The notes under the pieces are model-generated. The model worked only from the letters and a program-made list of their open reading frames with translations, searched no databases and had not been told where the DNA came from. 64,000 bases of DNA. It comes from Sipunculus nudus (Eukaryota; Annelida; Sipuncula; Golfingiida; Sipunculidae). This document shows positions 13,536 to 25,639 of the stretch, in pieces. The stretch lies in NCBI GenBank assembly GCA_026874595.1, contig CM049318.1, forward strand, positions 6,277,741 through 6,341,740. Reading direction: 5' to 3'. Each line of letters starts with the position of its first letter. Within the stretch, counting starts at the first letter, position 1. The position numbers were made by a program, and so were the translations under genes.

Positions 13536-15813
13536 TGTACTGGAGAGGACTTTATTTTAACATGCACTGTGGAAGAATTCAAAAGGAATATTTTTGTTCC
13601 CTCTCTCTCTTGTATTGCTCATGGACCTCTTGAACATAAAGTGAATCAGTGTCCACCTCATTTTCCAGAGGCAAGTTCATCTGCAACTATTTGGACCTTG
13701 TGGTTAAAGGAGCACAAAATAGACATACCCAAGTATCAGTTATTAAGTATAATGTAAGTCAATTATGACTCCATGATATTAAATGACACTTAAAGCGAGA
13801 TTATAAATATTGAATGGCTTGTACCTTTTGTTTTGTTGGGAAAAAAAATATATTTTTAACAATAATTTAGAGATATGGTCATCTTGAAAATTAAATATTT
13901 CACAGAATTATATTCAGAAGCAGTTTTGTTCACAATCCGTAATGCAAATATAATTTGTTTTTTGCACTCATGCTTTATTTCCAACACATTTACTTTGAGT
14001 ATCAACATCTATCAACTTATTTTACAACATACATTAGACAATTGGTTCATAGACAACATAGCTCACCTGAATGTAATATAAACAAAATGTTTATTGTAGA
14101 CCTGGGGAAAATATCCATAAATATATATATATATATATATTAATTTATTCAAAATTTGGGACATACACTTTTGTATCATGTGATAACTACAGATATGGGT
14201 CCTGCTAGTAGTATTTTACATTGTTACACATCAGTTGTGGAAATGGACATTTCAGTTGCTTTTGGCTTTTTACTTGTGAAGATTTTATCGTTAAATTTGA
14301 ATTTAAAATATAAAAACAACTTTTCTGAGACTAAGATACACTGGAACCAGAAAATTAAGCTTTTGCAAGAAGACAATGTTGATATCATTGTTTTCATAGA
14401 CTTTGCTATGAGACTTGGTAAAATGGATGGGAAAAATAAAAGCACGTTGTCGAAGACCAAGTTCACATGATGCCTTCACCCTAACCACCCCCAGCCCCAA
14501 CACTGATAACTGTGTCATTTAAAATGTGTACCAGCAATTTGGGAGACCATAGTTTCAAAAGCTGTTTTACCAAACTCTTTGGTTTCACAAGTTGTTGACT
14601 TTTTCTTGAGGCACATGTATTGGCAAATTTGATTGTATTTGCTCTCATGAGGTAATGATTCATAGCTGGTGAGATGGCAAGGGAACAGAAAGCATTGGTA
14701 TTTTCATAAGAATTATCTTTGGCCAAAACAATTTTGGTTGATTCGTCAGCAATCATCAATATGGCACAGTTACATAAAATATGTGACATGAAGAGAGTTA
14801 ATGATCCAGATAATGAAATGTTAGATTTTGGTAAAAATGAAAATAAGGGCTGTTCGACTATTTCTACCGGTCTAATTTGGTAAAGAATCTTAACATGTAT
14901 GTGGTTCTAGTTAAAAACAGATACAATTACACATTTTTTATAATACCCAAAGAATTAGATGAAGGGGTCTGTGTAGTAAACTGCATGGTATTTATAAAAA
15001 TTAAAAGTAAGCAGGTTAGGTATCCACAGTGATTGAAAGCTTCAAGAACTACCGTGCAAATCTGAAAGACTGTAGGGTTGTACATTTGACACTTTTTTCC
15101 CGTGTTAAAAAAATGTCCTCTCCAGTACATTTAAGTTACACAAAATTAAAGTCTGCTACTGTCACAATTTACATGCAGTTATTGCAGGTATGCTTTTTGT
15201 CTGCTTCTCACTTCTGTACAAAGAAGGAACATGTAAAAGAAAGGCTTTATCATGAATTCATCAATGAAGATTCATCACTCTAAACATTGGTATGACAATG
15301 AATGGAGTTACATGCTAATTTATATATATAATGAGCCAAACTACTTCCCTAAACCAGTCAGTCTATTTATATTTATCACTAGGACAAACTTGAAGTAAAT
15401 ATTAAGCTTACTTGGAGAAGTATTCCTCTAGCCTGCCTCATGTTAAAAATGATTGTACTGGAGAGGACATTTTAACAGATACACTCATTGCTTAACCTGC
15501 CACAGAATATTAGATGGTATGCAATGCAAACACCAGGGAATTTATCTTCCTAGCTACCTGTTACATATAAACTAAAATAGGCTTTTAATTTCTACATTAA
15601 ATTGAATTTTATCTGTATGTACTGGAGAGGACAATTTTTTTAACAGGCATATACCAGGTAAACAAGTGCCAAATCATCCCGGTCAGGACACACATACCCA
15701 GCCCTTAGTTACCAAAACATGATTAGATATAATACTGGCTGTTTAAAGCAGGATTTTGTTTTGCGACATGAGAATTACATTTCTTGTGAGGATGCAATGT
15801 ACTGGAGAGGACA
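13536..15813. repeat. Dispersed 16-bp motif, five copies in the left half of the 6.1-kb element
   Basis: TGTACTGGAGAGGAC(A) occurs exactly at 13536-13550, 15454-15469, 15618-15633 and 15798-15813 in forward orientation and at 15114-15129 in reverse (TGTCCTCTCCAGTACA). Spacing is irregular and the sequence between copies is unrelated, so this is not tandem duplication. Repeated short sites inside a TIR element suggest protein binding, but no binding factor can be named. Confidence 0.85.
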
Positions 15814-16605
15814 GGTCCCAGCAAAATTTTTTAACCAATTATTATACTGAAGGATATTGATTGGATAATTTTAACCACCACTATAAAAGTCATGAAACTT
15901 GGAGCACTTGTAGTTTACATGTTACAGCATGTGCTGTGATTAGAATATTTCTGTTCTGGTCATAAATTTCAGTCATATTAATTTACATTAAATTTTTCCA
16001 TTTTTGTGAGTGAGACTCCAAAATTTGATGAAAATTACACTTAAATGGCCAGAACTTCTTAAAAAATTGGCTTAGAGTTATAAAATTTTCTGTGTTTATA
16101 GAGGCTGGTGTGGCCTTTACAAATATGATAATATGTATCATATTTTCAGCCACAAAACCTACCTGTGAACCATTGTTTAACAATTTTTCATATCCAACCT
16201 TTAGTGTGAAAGTGCCCATATGCACTGTCAGACAAATATCATGTCCCCAGAGCCAGGAGCCAATATATTAGGTCATTTGAAAGAGTAGATAAAGAATAAC
16301 CTCAATTAGCTAAATTAAAATACACAATAAGGTGTTAAGATTTTTATGGTTGCTTGAAGCAATTGTTGCCACTAACTTTTTATTGTGAGCGTTTCTGATC
16401 TGTCCCCCAGGTTTATGTCAACTTGTCACAAAAAGAATTATATCTAAGCAAACTGACAGTTACATATTTATATCTATACAAAGCCAAATATAAAATGTTG
16501 CATGGACATACTTTATCCATGAAACACTGTTTTATAAATTACATGTATTAAGTATAAGATGTGAAGCCCTTTATGTCTTCATCCTGGAGGATGGAAAATT
16601 AACAT

Positions 16606-18696
16606 GTCAACTCTATCACAGTTTTTTCACCCTCATAAATAGATAAATGGGTAAAATCTTATTATGTTCAAGAAAAACATGTTTTTTTTTTAAATCTTCA
16701 ATAACTGGCTTATAACATGATCATTAAAAAAATTATAAATTAAATATCAAGCAATTGTCAACTCCGTCACAGTCAACTCCGTCACGTGACGAAGTTGACA
16801 TGTCTGTATTTTGAGCACTGATTACTTAACAAAGCTTTCACCATTATTAGAAATACTAAAATATTGTATATTCCATTCGATTTCAACTATATTTTATGTG
16901 TAAGCTTTTCTTATTTTCAATTTATCTAGTTAAAGGCAATTGATTATGATTTATTAACTAGCCAACTAATGAAATACAGTTACCCTGCAGAAAAATCATT
17001 GCATTTTGGTATTCTCACCTGATAAATCCACTGCTATTTATGAAACTTAATACTTTCATTTTTCAACAGCATGATCAATTGGCATTCTAAGTTATTTAAA
17101 AATAAAATGAAGCTAGATATGGTACAGGACATTCACTCTTGAAGCCTGTGTTCCATATAATCAGTGAAGATATTCTTTTGACTCCTGGGTCACAAGTGAT
17201 TTCATTGTGCTGAAGAGTGTCAGGCCTGTACCTTGAACTACAATATCCAAAGTCATTTAGAATACATTTGCTAGATTTTGACAGCATTTAAAACATCCTG
17301 TCCCAGCAGGAAAAGCTTAGCATGTTGCAGCAGACTTGGTCCATTATTGTGCTATAATATATTTTTCTCCTTGAACATTGATATGATTTAATTATTCATA
17401 TGTCCATTGTATGACACTTGATGGTAGACATGCTGCATAAAATAAAAACAAATGGTGTCAATTCCTCTTTTCTTGCGAACAACGTTATGCTGCTTCTGGT
17501 TCCCACAAAAGACTGTGGCAACATAATTACAGTATCTTTTATGCAAATACAGGCACTGATGAAGATGACGGCATGACACCTGGAATTGTTCTACAGTTTC
17601 TGTAAAATCAGATCCATCTAATTGTTTATTGTTCCTGTTAATTTGGTTTCATCAAAATAGTTTTCCACTTTGGAACTGGTAAATGTGTATAAACAGAAAC
17701 TTTTGCACCACCGGTAACTCTGTTTTTGAAACATCCAGAGTCATTAGTGCCATACTTTTTGGATATATTATCAAGTTAGGATTATGAATAATTGCAACTT
17801 CTTGCATCACTGATTTTATTTGGCAGCTGATGGACAGTTCAAGTCCTCTAGTGGTCAACAAAAAGAAGGCAAAACTGAAACTGAAACCTTCCAAAGAGCA
17901 GCCCCGATCTCATCTTAAGGTCTTTTACCCTGTCTGGGCTCACAGAGACTTCAGTGGCCTTTTAAAATGTTTCAAGACATCTACAGACCCCAGAACTGAC
18001 AAGGAAAATGAAATTTAAATCAACTGTAGGATGTCCATCATTTTGAATTACTTGTGTTGTATACATACTTTAAATTTTATAAACATACAATGAATCTCTT
18101 TTCATAAGTTTGCAGATAAGTATTTACTTATGTGACAACAGATTTTCATCTGTCAGCCAGAACTTAAATATGAGCCAATTTATGTGACACAATCAAGTGC
18201 TGGTCAATAAAAAATTTAAATACCATATAAGGCAATATTTGATTATGGAAGACTTGTGCATGGAAATATTTAATAGATTCATAAAGTCATATTTTACAGT
18301 ATACGGGTCAAAAGCCTGTTCTGTCAACTCCTTCACAAATACTTACGGTCTTTTCCAGCTAAATATTATCAAGGGAATCATTTATCTGTAAGGATTTTTC
18401 TGTTATAAATGTAAATAATGGAAATTTTGATTTAACTAATGATGATTTAATCTGTTTTTATTAGAATAATTGTCAATACCTGAGAAATAGAAGAAAAAGA
18501 AAAAAATAGTTTTTGATAAAGTTTGCAATTTTCTTAAACTTACTTGTAAATACATTGGTCTGATTCATAAGACAGAGTTATATTTAATTTTCTAAGAGAG
18601 GAATGATATTTTGCCACAGTCTTGTATATTTTAACTGGTGTCATCTCCTTAAATTTTGTATTTCAGATTAATTAACATGACTGTGACGGAGTTGAA
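16606..18696. repeat. Second dispersed motif set, GTCAACTCCGTCAC, right half of the 6.1-kb element
   Basis: Exact forward copies lie at 16757-16770 and 16772-16785. The next 14 bases (16786-16799) are the inverted form with one mismatch, so 16772-16799 is a 28-bp near-perfect palindrome centred on CACGTG. One-base or two-base variants lie at 16606-16619 and 18323-18336 (forward), and an inverted copy with one mismatch at 18683-18696. Aligned with the reverse form of the left-half motif, 11 of 16 positions agree (TGTC..CTCC...ACA), so the two sets may be diverged versions of one site. Confidence 0.8.
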
Positions 18697-19047
18697 AAAG
18701 TGTTTTACTGAGCTTTGGATGATTGTTATTTTCAAAAAAGACTTTGCTGTTTAAGCTTGGCTTTTATGTGTTAGTAAAATTAGACATATCTGCCTACATG
18801 TGCTACAAATTTAGCCAGATATAACAAAAATTTTTTTTTTTGACCAAGCAGTATCACTTATTTGCCCAATTTACTGCGGGATGATCCATTTTTGTTTGGC
18901 AAACTCTTTGTTTGCTAAAATTTCTCTGTTTATTTTTTTATTAGAATTCTGAGACAGTTGTTCCTGCATTTTAGGTATAAGTACAGCTTAGAAATTGATT
19001 TTGTTGCTTGCATTTAGACACCCAGTCCTTGGTCATGAACAGGTTTT

Positions 19048-22000
19048 TAGCTCAGCTGACTATAAGTCATCTGAGCTATAGTCGTGGTCCATTGTCCCCC
19101 GACCGTCTGTCCGTCCATCTGTCCATCCATTAGACTGGCACATGTTGAAACCGTTAGACCTAGGAATAAAAAATTTAGCATACTGTTAGATGATCTAAAA
19201 ATCTACTACCATACCGAAAATTGGGTCAATATCCCTTCGTTCCTTTGAGATATTTAGGAAAAACCTCCAGTTTCCATTAAAAGCCTATTTTAACACTTCA
19301 GGACTGCGTAGTATCAAAACCAACTATCTGTTTTTCTTAATATTTACCAGAAGTACTCTCCTATATATTTCCTATATACATGTTAGAAATAAAGTCTGTA
19401 AAGTATAATTTCTTAAAGTTATGGGCCTGAATATAATGGACTTTGTAAAAAATTAGGAAAAATATTAACTCACTTAACAAGAAAAATTTTGACACTAGAG
19501 TCTATTTTCCAAGTATAAAACTATGTTTAATTAAGATTCAATTGTTTACCCAAAATTAGATCTGAATTTTGTAAATTTTTAAAATTATTAGCATAGAAAT
19601 AAAATCAGTACCTTAAATTTTGCCCAACTTTGACCATTGCATGTTTTTTTCCAGTTAGTACCACTGATATAATTTTCACAGCATGTAAACATAAGTATTT
19701 AATTTGTTTAGATCTGAAATTTGAAAATAAAAGCTTAGGAAAATTATGTTATATATGTTATATTGAAAATGTATAGAAATATAAACTTATAATAAAAAAA
19801 AATTTATGTGATAAAAAATGAGGATCTAATACAAACATTTGTTCATTATTTTCCTGCCTCAGCAGAATTGGAGATAGGCTTTGTTTGCCCTGTATGTATA
19901 TGCAGAAGTGTTTTTAATCCCAACATCTCTCCCCCAATCCCCCCCCCCCCCCCCCCCATTTGCTGCTCATTGATTCCTGTGCACTGAGACATTAGTTTTT
20001 ATTGCAAATGTGTAAAATTTATTTAATTAAAAAAATAATTGGATTAGAAAAAATTAAGATCTTACTGAAACATATTCTTGCCTGAGGAGAATGGAAAGAT
20101 AAAGAGATCAGCTCTGTCCATCATCTCTCCGTTATCATTAAATATATGTCGAGGCCCAGATTAGAATCTGGTCCAATTAAAAACTGGGCCAGCCCAGATC
20201 AAAATTTTGATTTGGATTGTCCCAGATCAAAATTTTAATCTGGGCCAGACCAGTTTTAAACTGGGCCAGCCCAGATTAGAATTTTGATCTCGGCCGGTCC
20301 AGATTAAAATCCTGTGGTGAAGCCTTCAGGATATAAATCTGGTCTGGACTGATTTGAAACTGGGCCAGCCCAGATTAGAATTTTGATCTAGGCCGGTCAA
20401 GTTAACAGTCCTGTGGTGGACTGATTTAAAACTGGACCAGCCCAGATCAGAATTCTAATCTACCCCTAGGCTGGCTTCAATTACACTATATTTAACTAGC
20501 TGGCCTTTCATCAATTCAAAGAATGTGTAAAACATTGTAAAACTGTAAGTCAATAAAAATTAATATTTAATTTATTTCATATTCTATGTAAAATATCATT
20601 TGTTGGATCCTGTCATTATTTATTTTGTAATTTCACCTCTTATGTGAAATGTCTAATATATATTTATAAGATATTCATGTTAAACATTGGTATTTTACAG
20701 CTAAAAACTACAAATATAGCTTGCAGAACATGTGCAATAATTCAACAAACTAAAACAAAATTTAATCAATAATAATTAATATATATGTTACTCAATGTTT
20801 AGCTTGTGATCCAAGACCTGTAAATGCAAACTTTTATTTGATATGTTAAATTAATTACATTTATCAAGTTGGGGTTTTTGTCTGGATCCCCCCCCCCAGT
20901 CACCCATTAAAAAAAATTTCACTTATTGTAACATTGGACCTAGAACTTATAACATACTACATATTAAGGAAAGAAGGCCCTGAAACATCTATTTAGATAG
21001 AACAATGGGAACAATATTTACCAACTCAGCATTTTAACGATTGAAGGTAGAGAATATTTGTATTGAAGCTTTTAACTATCTTCAATTTACATTAGTTATC
21101 AGTTAATAGATTAACTTTTTTTAAGTTATTAACTCCAAATTGAAAACTCCACCATGTTTGTCACCCTCTGAATTTAAATTCTAAATTCCAATTTTCACTC
21201 ATGTTCACCTCTATTTTTGACAAATGACAACAATCATCATTTTCTCAGCTGTGGTTTTTCTGCTATTGAAAATTACAGAAATGGTATCACAAACCTCTCC
21301 CTAGCCCCGTGTTAGGGCAGCACAATGTCATGCTGCTCACCCAAATGAGCATCAAGATTGATAAATTACTTTTGTTCACTTATAAATGGGTAAAGCTGGT
21401 ATTTAATTATGCATGAATATATTTAATATTACACATGAAATTTTGATATTTAGAACAGAAAATTATCTCAGTTAAGTTGAAAATTTTTAATATTAAGTCA
21501 AGAAGATGTCTCAGAACTGACATGTTCTAAACTATGATTAATTATGGTAGTTTGTTTAGGTGAAGTTCAAATGTGAACTTGTATGCTTGAAGAAAAGATA
21601 AAACCAAAGAAGCACATAACATTTGTTCATTAGCCTTTTCTTCACCAAAATATTTAAAATGATCTTGTTCATTATGTGTTTTGTGCCCTTCAAAATGGTG
21701 TATCTGGAATAAATGTTTACGGTATTATCTGATTTAAGATGATAAAAATCAAGCTAGCCTAAGATTAGATTAGGATTCTGATCTGGTTAGGCCCAGTTTA
21801 AAATCAGTCAATCACAGGAATGTAATCTTGACTAGCCCAGATTAAAATTTTGATCTGGGCCAGCCCAGTTTAAAATCAGTTCACCACAGGATAATAAACT
21901 TGACCAGCCCAGATCAAAATTCTGATCTGGGCCAGCCCAGTTTAAAATCAGTCCAGACCAGATTTAAATCCTGAAATCTTCACCACAGGATTTTAATCTG

Positions 22001-22969
22001 GACCGGCCCAGATCAAAATTCTAATCTGGGCTGGCTCAGTTTAAAACTGGTCTGGCCGAGATTAGAATTATGATCTGGGCCGGTCCAAATCAAAATTTTG
22101 ATCTGGGCTGGCCCAGTTTTAAATTGGGCCAGATTCTAATCTGGGCCTCGACATATATATTAATTATGAAATTGTTAATAAAAGCACTGTTGAAATAACT
22201 TTCATATGCTGTATGTGTTTGGAATTAAGCTATTTAAGTGTGAAATTTGAAAGCAAATTATATATTCAGTTTTGTATTATTGCAGATGTTAAACTTTAAA
22301 AAAATTAATATAATAAATAAATTAAGAAATAATTGAAACTTCATATATTATCAGCTTTGTTTTTCTTCCAGTCTGTCTGTCCTTTTTTAAATTATTTTAA
22401 ATTAAATTAAAGTAATTATTAATGAACTTTTTTATCCTGTTAGCATTGTTGAATTAAGTGAAAATCCTTTGTTTATACACTATAATAATACAGATTTGTT
22501 GTAACTGCCACCATTCCACACCCCCAACCTTCCCCCAACCACCACCCAGACCTTTCATCTGTTGACTGGGAACATTAGTTATATTTCAACTGTATACATT
22601 TCATAAAATAAAAAAAACATATATTTTATTATATATATTATAAAAAAAATATAGATTCAATTGAACAAATGAGTAAACTTCTGAAATGTCATCATTTAAT
22701 CAAAAAGCCAACTAATGGTCATGGTAATAGTACAGATCATTTGTTCACAAATTGCTCACATGCTTCAGTTTCAACATTAGGAAACACATGGTCAGGTCAC
22801 AAAATATTATTTGCAAAAATTTCTTACTCATTAATACAAACCAATCATATAAACCAACCATGGCCTTTATTACCTCTTCCTCTTACACATTATCTCCATT
22901 CGATATTATTTTAGATTTTTACCTTCAAGGTCAACTTCAGACGAGCACAGTGACCCATTGGTCCCTTGT
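19048..22969 (+). mobile_element. H2 element, copy a, interrupted by a TIR element
   Basis: Starts TAGCTCAGCTGACT with its hairpin partner AGTCATCTGAGCT, followed by the pyrimidine-rich CCGTCTGTCCGTCCATCTG block. It ends with GACCCATTGGTC then CCTTGT at 22969, the degenerate form of the 3' palindrome GACCCATGGGTC seen in the other two copies. Internal text (AAATTTTGCCCAACTTTGACCA near 19617) matches copy b. The 2.0-kb element at 20148-22152 splits it. Its 3' part from 22388 on is duplicated in inverted orientation at 24322-25087. T-tracts flank both ends. No coding frame. Confidence 0.7.
20148..22152. mobile_element. 2.0-kb TIR element with array-type inverted repeats
   Basis: Perfect terminal inverted repeats: GTCGAGGCCCAGATTAGAAT at 20148 and its reverse complement ending at 22152, extending to about 24 bp, with ATATAT on both outer sides (a TA-type duplication cannot be separated from the AT run). 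Each terminus continues into an array of short self-complementary blocks, GATCTGGGCCAGCCCAG and TTTAAAACTGGGCC, about 320 bp on the left (20148-20465) and 390 bp on the right (21760-22152). The centre is AT-rich and has no coding frame. Non-autonomous; superfamily not identified. Single-stranded ends would fold into extensive hairpins. Confidence 0.75.
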
Positions 22970-23150
22970 TTAATTATTTCTTGATGTAAAACGTTGAATT
23001 AAGTTGCTTCCAATAAGTTAATAACTTATTCATACATTCATTGTAGAATGGAAGTTGTTTCCTGACAGTGTCATATTTACTTATCATTTGATAAACTAGG
23101 AATGTCATTATATGTCACATTTATGATAACATTATAAATGCCAAACATGT
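22388..23150 (+). repeat. Left arm of a 0.76-kb inverted repeat
   Basis: Reverse complement of 24322-25087 with only a few differences (for example C/T at 22992 and a few in A/T runs), about 99% by eye. It contains the last 580 bp of H2 copy a plus 180 bp of the flank beyond it. An 81-codon frame gives the same peptide in both arms, but it lies in repeat DNA and is not called a gene. Confidence 0.9.
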
Positions 23151-23504
23151 ACCAAAAAGTTACTGAAAAGTACCGAAAAGTACAGAAAAGTTACTGAAAA
23201 GTAACTGAAAAGACTTTAAAAGCATCTTTCAATTAATATTAACATAAAAATTACCAAAAAGTTGTTTCAGACTGGCAATAAAGATAGCAAATTGTGTTTT
23301 TTTTTTTTTTACTTTTTTTTATAGGATAATGAAAAGTGACTGAAAAGCACCATAAAGTGCCAAAATTTTTTCAAATAAGTACTTAAAAATACCAAAAGTC
23401 ACCGAAAAGTTGCCAAAAAATACTTTAAAGTTAGTGAACAGTACCAAAAATAACTGAAAAGTACTGAAAAGTATGATAGTACTTTTCGGTGTTTAGAAAG
23501 ACCC
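23151..23504. repeat. Left terminal array of a TIR element (GAAAAGTACYG repeats)
   Basis: Short repeats of GAAAAGTACTGAAAAGT type run from the inner edge of the 0.76-kb arm. The middle (CTTTAAAAGCATCTT, ACCAAAAAGTTGTTTCAG, GGATAATGAAAAGTGACTG) matches the reverse complement of 25088-25389 block by block. It closes with TTCGGTGTTTAGAAAGACCC (to 23504), which is the forward form of the right end, so this copy's last 40 bp are flipped relative to its body. Confidence 0.75.
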
Positions 23505-24321
23505 ATGAACTGGTGTTAGTACTATTTCACTTTTATTTTCAAATAGCAAGCTGAATGAATTTGAGCTCTCACCATCTCTTTTTTTTTCCAGTTCATCATA
23601 TACAATGATGCTATCATACTTCTGATTTAATAATTTCTGTCGGAGGATATATTCATAAGGGACAAAATTTTTATTTTTTTAACAATAAATACAATCAAAG
23701 GTATATTTTGTATCCAATAAGCCATGTCCAGGTCAGTTTGTTCATAATGGCCAATACGAAATTTATTTAATTAATAAAAACAATGAGGCTTAATCTTGTG
23801 TAAGCTGTACTAAGATAAAACTTACCTTAAGTTAACGGATTACAAGGAGCGCAAGGGTCCAGTCTTGATAAACAGTGTAGAATGAAAGTTTTAAACATGA
23901 AAACTAAGCAACATGAAGGCTTGATGCTTAAAGTTGCCAAAAAATGGACACTTCAGTAAATTTACTCAAATTCCATTAGAATTAATCACCGTATGACTAT
24001 AACCTGGTTGAGTGGATAGTTTTCTCTGGAATCCTATTAAGTTCAAGGATCATAATGGTTTGTCACTCAAGTAATGTTCAGGAACCTTCATCTGGGTTTA
24101 CCAGTTAACACTTTATTCTTCTACAAGGTGCCTTGTAACAGAACCTTTTAGTGTAGTTCCCCTCTGGTATTTTAATGTTTTATGTTGTCCCAAGGATAGA
24201 AAATGTCACAGTCACTTAATGGTTGTGGCAGTATGCCAGAGAAAGCCATTTCCAAGAAATTCTGTTTCTTTTTTACACAAACCCTAGCTTTAGTACTTGT
24301 TACTATGATTGATCCATGCAC

Positions 24322-25087
24322 TACATGTTTGGCATTTATAATGTTATCATAAATGTGACATATAATGACATTCCTAGTTTATCAAATGATAAGTAAATAT
24401 GACACTGTCAGGAAACAACTTCCATTCTACAATGAATGTATGAATAAGTTATTAACTTATTGGAAGCAACTTAATTCAACATTTTACATCAAGAAATAAT
24501 TAAACAAGGGACCAATGGGTCACTGTGCTCGTCTGAAGTTGACCTTGAAGGTAAAAATCTAAAATAATATCGAATGGAGATAATGTGTAAGAGGAAGAGG
24601 TAATAAAGGCCATGGTTGGTTTATATGATTGGTTTGTATTAATGAGTAAGAAATTTTTGCAAATAATATTTTGTGACCTGACCATGTGTTTCCTAATGTT
24701 GAAACTGAAGCATGTGAGCAATTTGTGAACAAATGATCTGTACTATTACCATGACCATTAGTTGGCTTTTTGATTAAATGATGACATTTCAGAAGTTTAC
24801 TCATTTGTTCAATTGAATCTATATTTTTTTTTATAATATATATGATAAAATATATGTTTTTTTTTATTTTATGAAATGTATACAGTTGAAATATAACTAA
24901 TGTTCCCAGTCAACAGATGAAAGGTCTGGGTGGTGGTTGGGGGAAGGTTGGGGGTGTGGAATGGTGGCAGTTACAACAAATCTGTATTATTATAGTGTAT
25001 AAACAAAGGATTTTCACTTAATTCAACAATGCTAACAGGATAAAAAAGTTCATTAATAATTACTTTAATTTAATTTAAAATAATTTA
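24322..25087 (-). repeat. Right arm of the 0.76-kb inverted repeat
   Basis: Inverted copy of 22388-23150, separated from it by 1171 bp. Its inner edge is ACATGTTTGGCATTTATAAT and its outer edge CCTG-rich H2 sequence near TTTAATTTAAAATAATTTA. It directly abuts the right terminal array. The near identity means a recent event, ongoing gene conversion, or an assembly artefact. Confidence 0.9.
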
Positions 25088-25389
25088 TTGTAATTTCGGT
25101 AATTTTCAATAACTTTTCGGTAACTTTTGGTATTTTTTAGTACTTATTTGATAACATTTTGTCACTTTATGGAGCTTTTCAGTCACTTTTCATTATCCTA
25201 TAAAAGGTAAAAAAAAGCACAATTTGCTATCTTTATTGACAGTCTGAAACAACTTTTTGGTAATTTTTAGTGTTAATATTATTTACAAGATGCTTTTAAA
25301 GTCTTTTCAGTTACTTTTCAGTAACTTTTCGGTAACTTTTCAGTACTTTTCGGTAACTTTTCGGTACTTTTCGGTGTTTAGAAAGACCC
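25088..25389. repeat. Right terminal array of the TIR-array element
   Basis: Inverted counterpart of 23151-23480: repeats of ACTTTTCGGTAACTTTTC ending TTCGGTGTTTAGAAAGACCC at 25389. The end phrase is identical to the one at 23485-23504. Confidence 0.75.
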
Positions 25390-25639
25390 CCAGATCATAG
25401 GTTTAACCAGAGGTTAAGAATTGTCACATGGTAGGTATAAGGAATTTTTTTCAGTGTCTCCATTTAATGAATAAGCATTTATTTAGATCAAGAAGCTTTT
25501 GTCCACTTCACATATATATCAACTATTTACTATATCTAAATAATGGGTTTCCTAGTGCCACAACAGAGATGTACAAGGTGTTGGGTGTAGGGAAGATCAA
25601 TGAGAGAACTTTGGTTTTGGTAAAGCTAGCTGATTCCAT

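Larger units (their letters stand above)
12804..18887. mobile_element. 6.1-kb TIR DNA element of unknown superfamily
   Basis: The left end GGGTCATTCCGCAGTAAA (from 12804) is matched in inverted form at the right end: 18862-18887 read on the minus strand starts GGATCATCCCGCAGTAAA, with 22 of 26 terminal bases agreeing. Inside are two sets of 14-16 bp motifs, one confined to the left half and one to the right half (listed separately). Small open frames occur on both strands (13428-13757 +, 14481-14789 -, 17388-17620 -, 17830-18018 +, the last after an acceptor-like TTTATTTGGCAG). None matches a transposase I recognise, and the mixed strands argue against a simple intact gene. It is either a non-autonomous element or one whose transposase has decayed. 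No clear target duplication: flanks are TATTT and ATTTT. Confidence 0.6.
23151..25389. mobile_element. TIR-array element that contains an inverted copy of its own flank
   Basis: Defined by the inverted arrays at 23151-23504 and 25088-25389. Between them lie about 815 bp of sequence without other copies (23505-24321) and then the right arm 24322-25087, the inverted copy of the 763 bp immediately left of the element. An expected left terminus GGGTCTTTCTAAACACC is absent at 23151, so the left end is incomplete. No transposase frame. An alternative is two independent truncated insertions at the breakpoints of an inverted duplication. Confidence 0.5.

Noticed and set aside
13536-15813. Five spaced exact copies of a 16-bp motif suggesting a CRISPR-like array
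   Set aside because: Spacing is irregular (hundreds of bases to over a kilobase), one copy is inverted, and the genome is clearly animal.
17388-18018. Open frames on both strands in the 6.1-kb element resembling exon pieces
   Set aside because: They overlap on opposite strands, carry no recognisable transposase or zinc-finger motif, and the only splice-like signal (TTTATTTGGCAG before 17827) is weak. Kept only as a remark under the element.
19930-19960. Long C-run (also near 38012 and 38857, and a G-run near 50502)
   Set aside because: Simple homopolymer tracts; possible sequencing or assembly noise, with no functional evidence.
22669-24804. Identical 81- and 73-codon frames on opposite strands
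   Set aside because: They lie in the two arms of the inverted repeat and overlap each other in different frames; identity reflects the recent duplication, not coding constraint.
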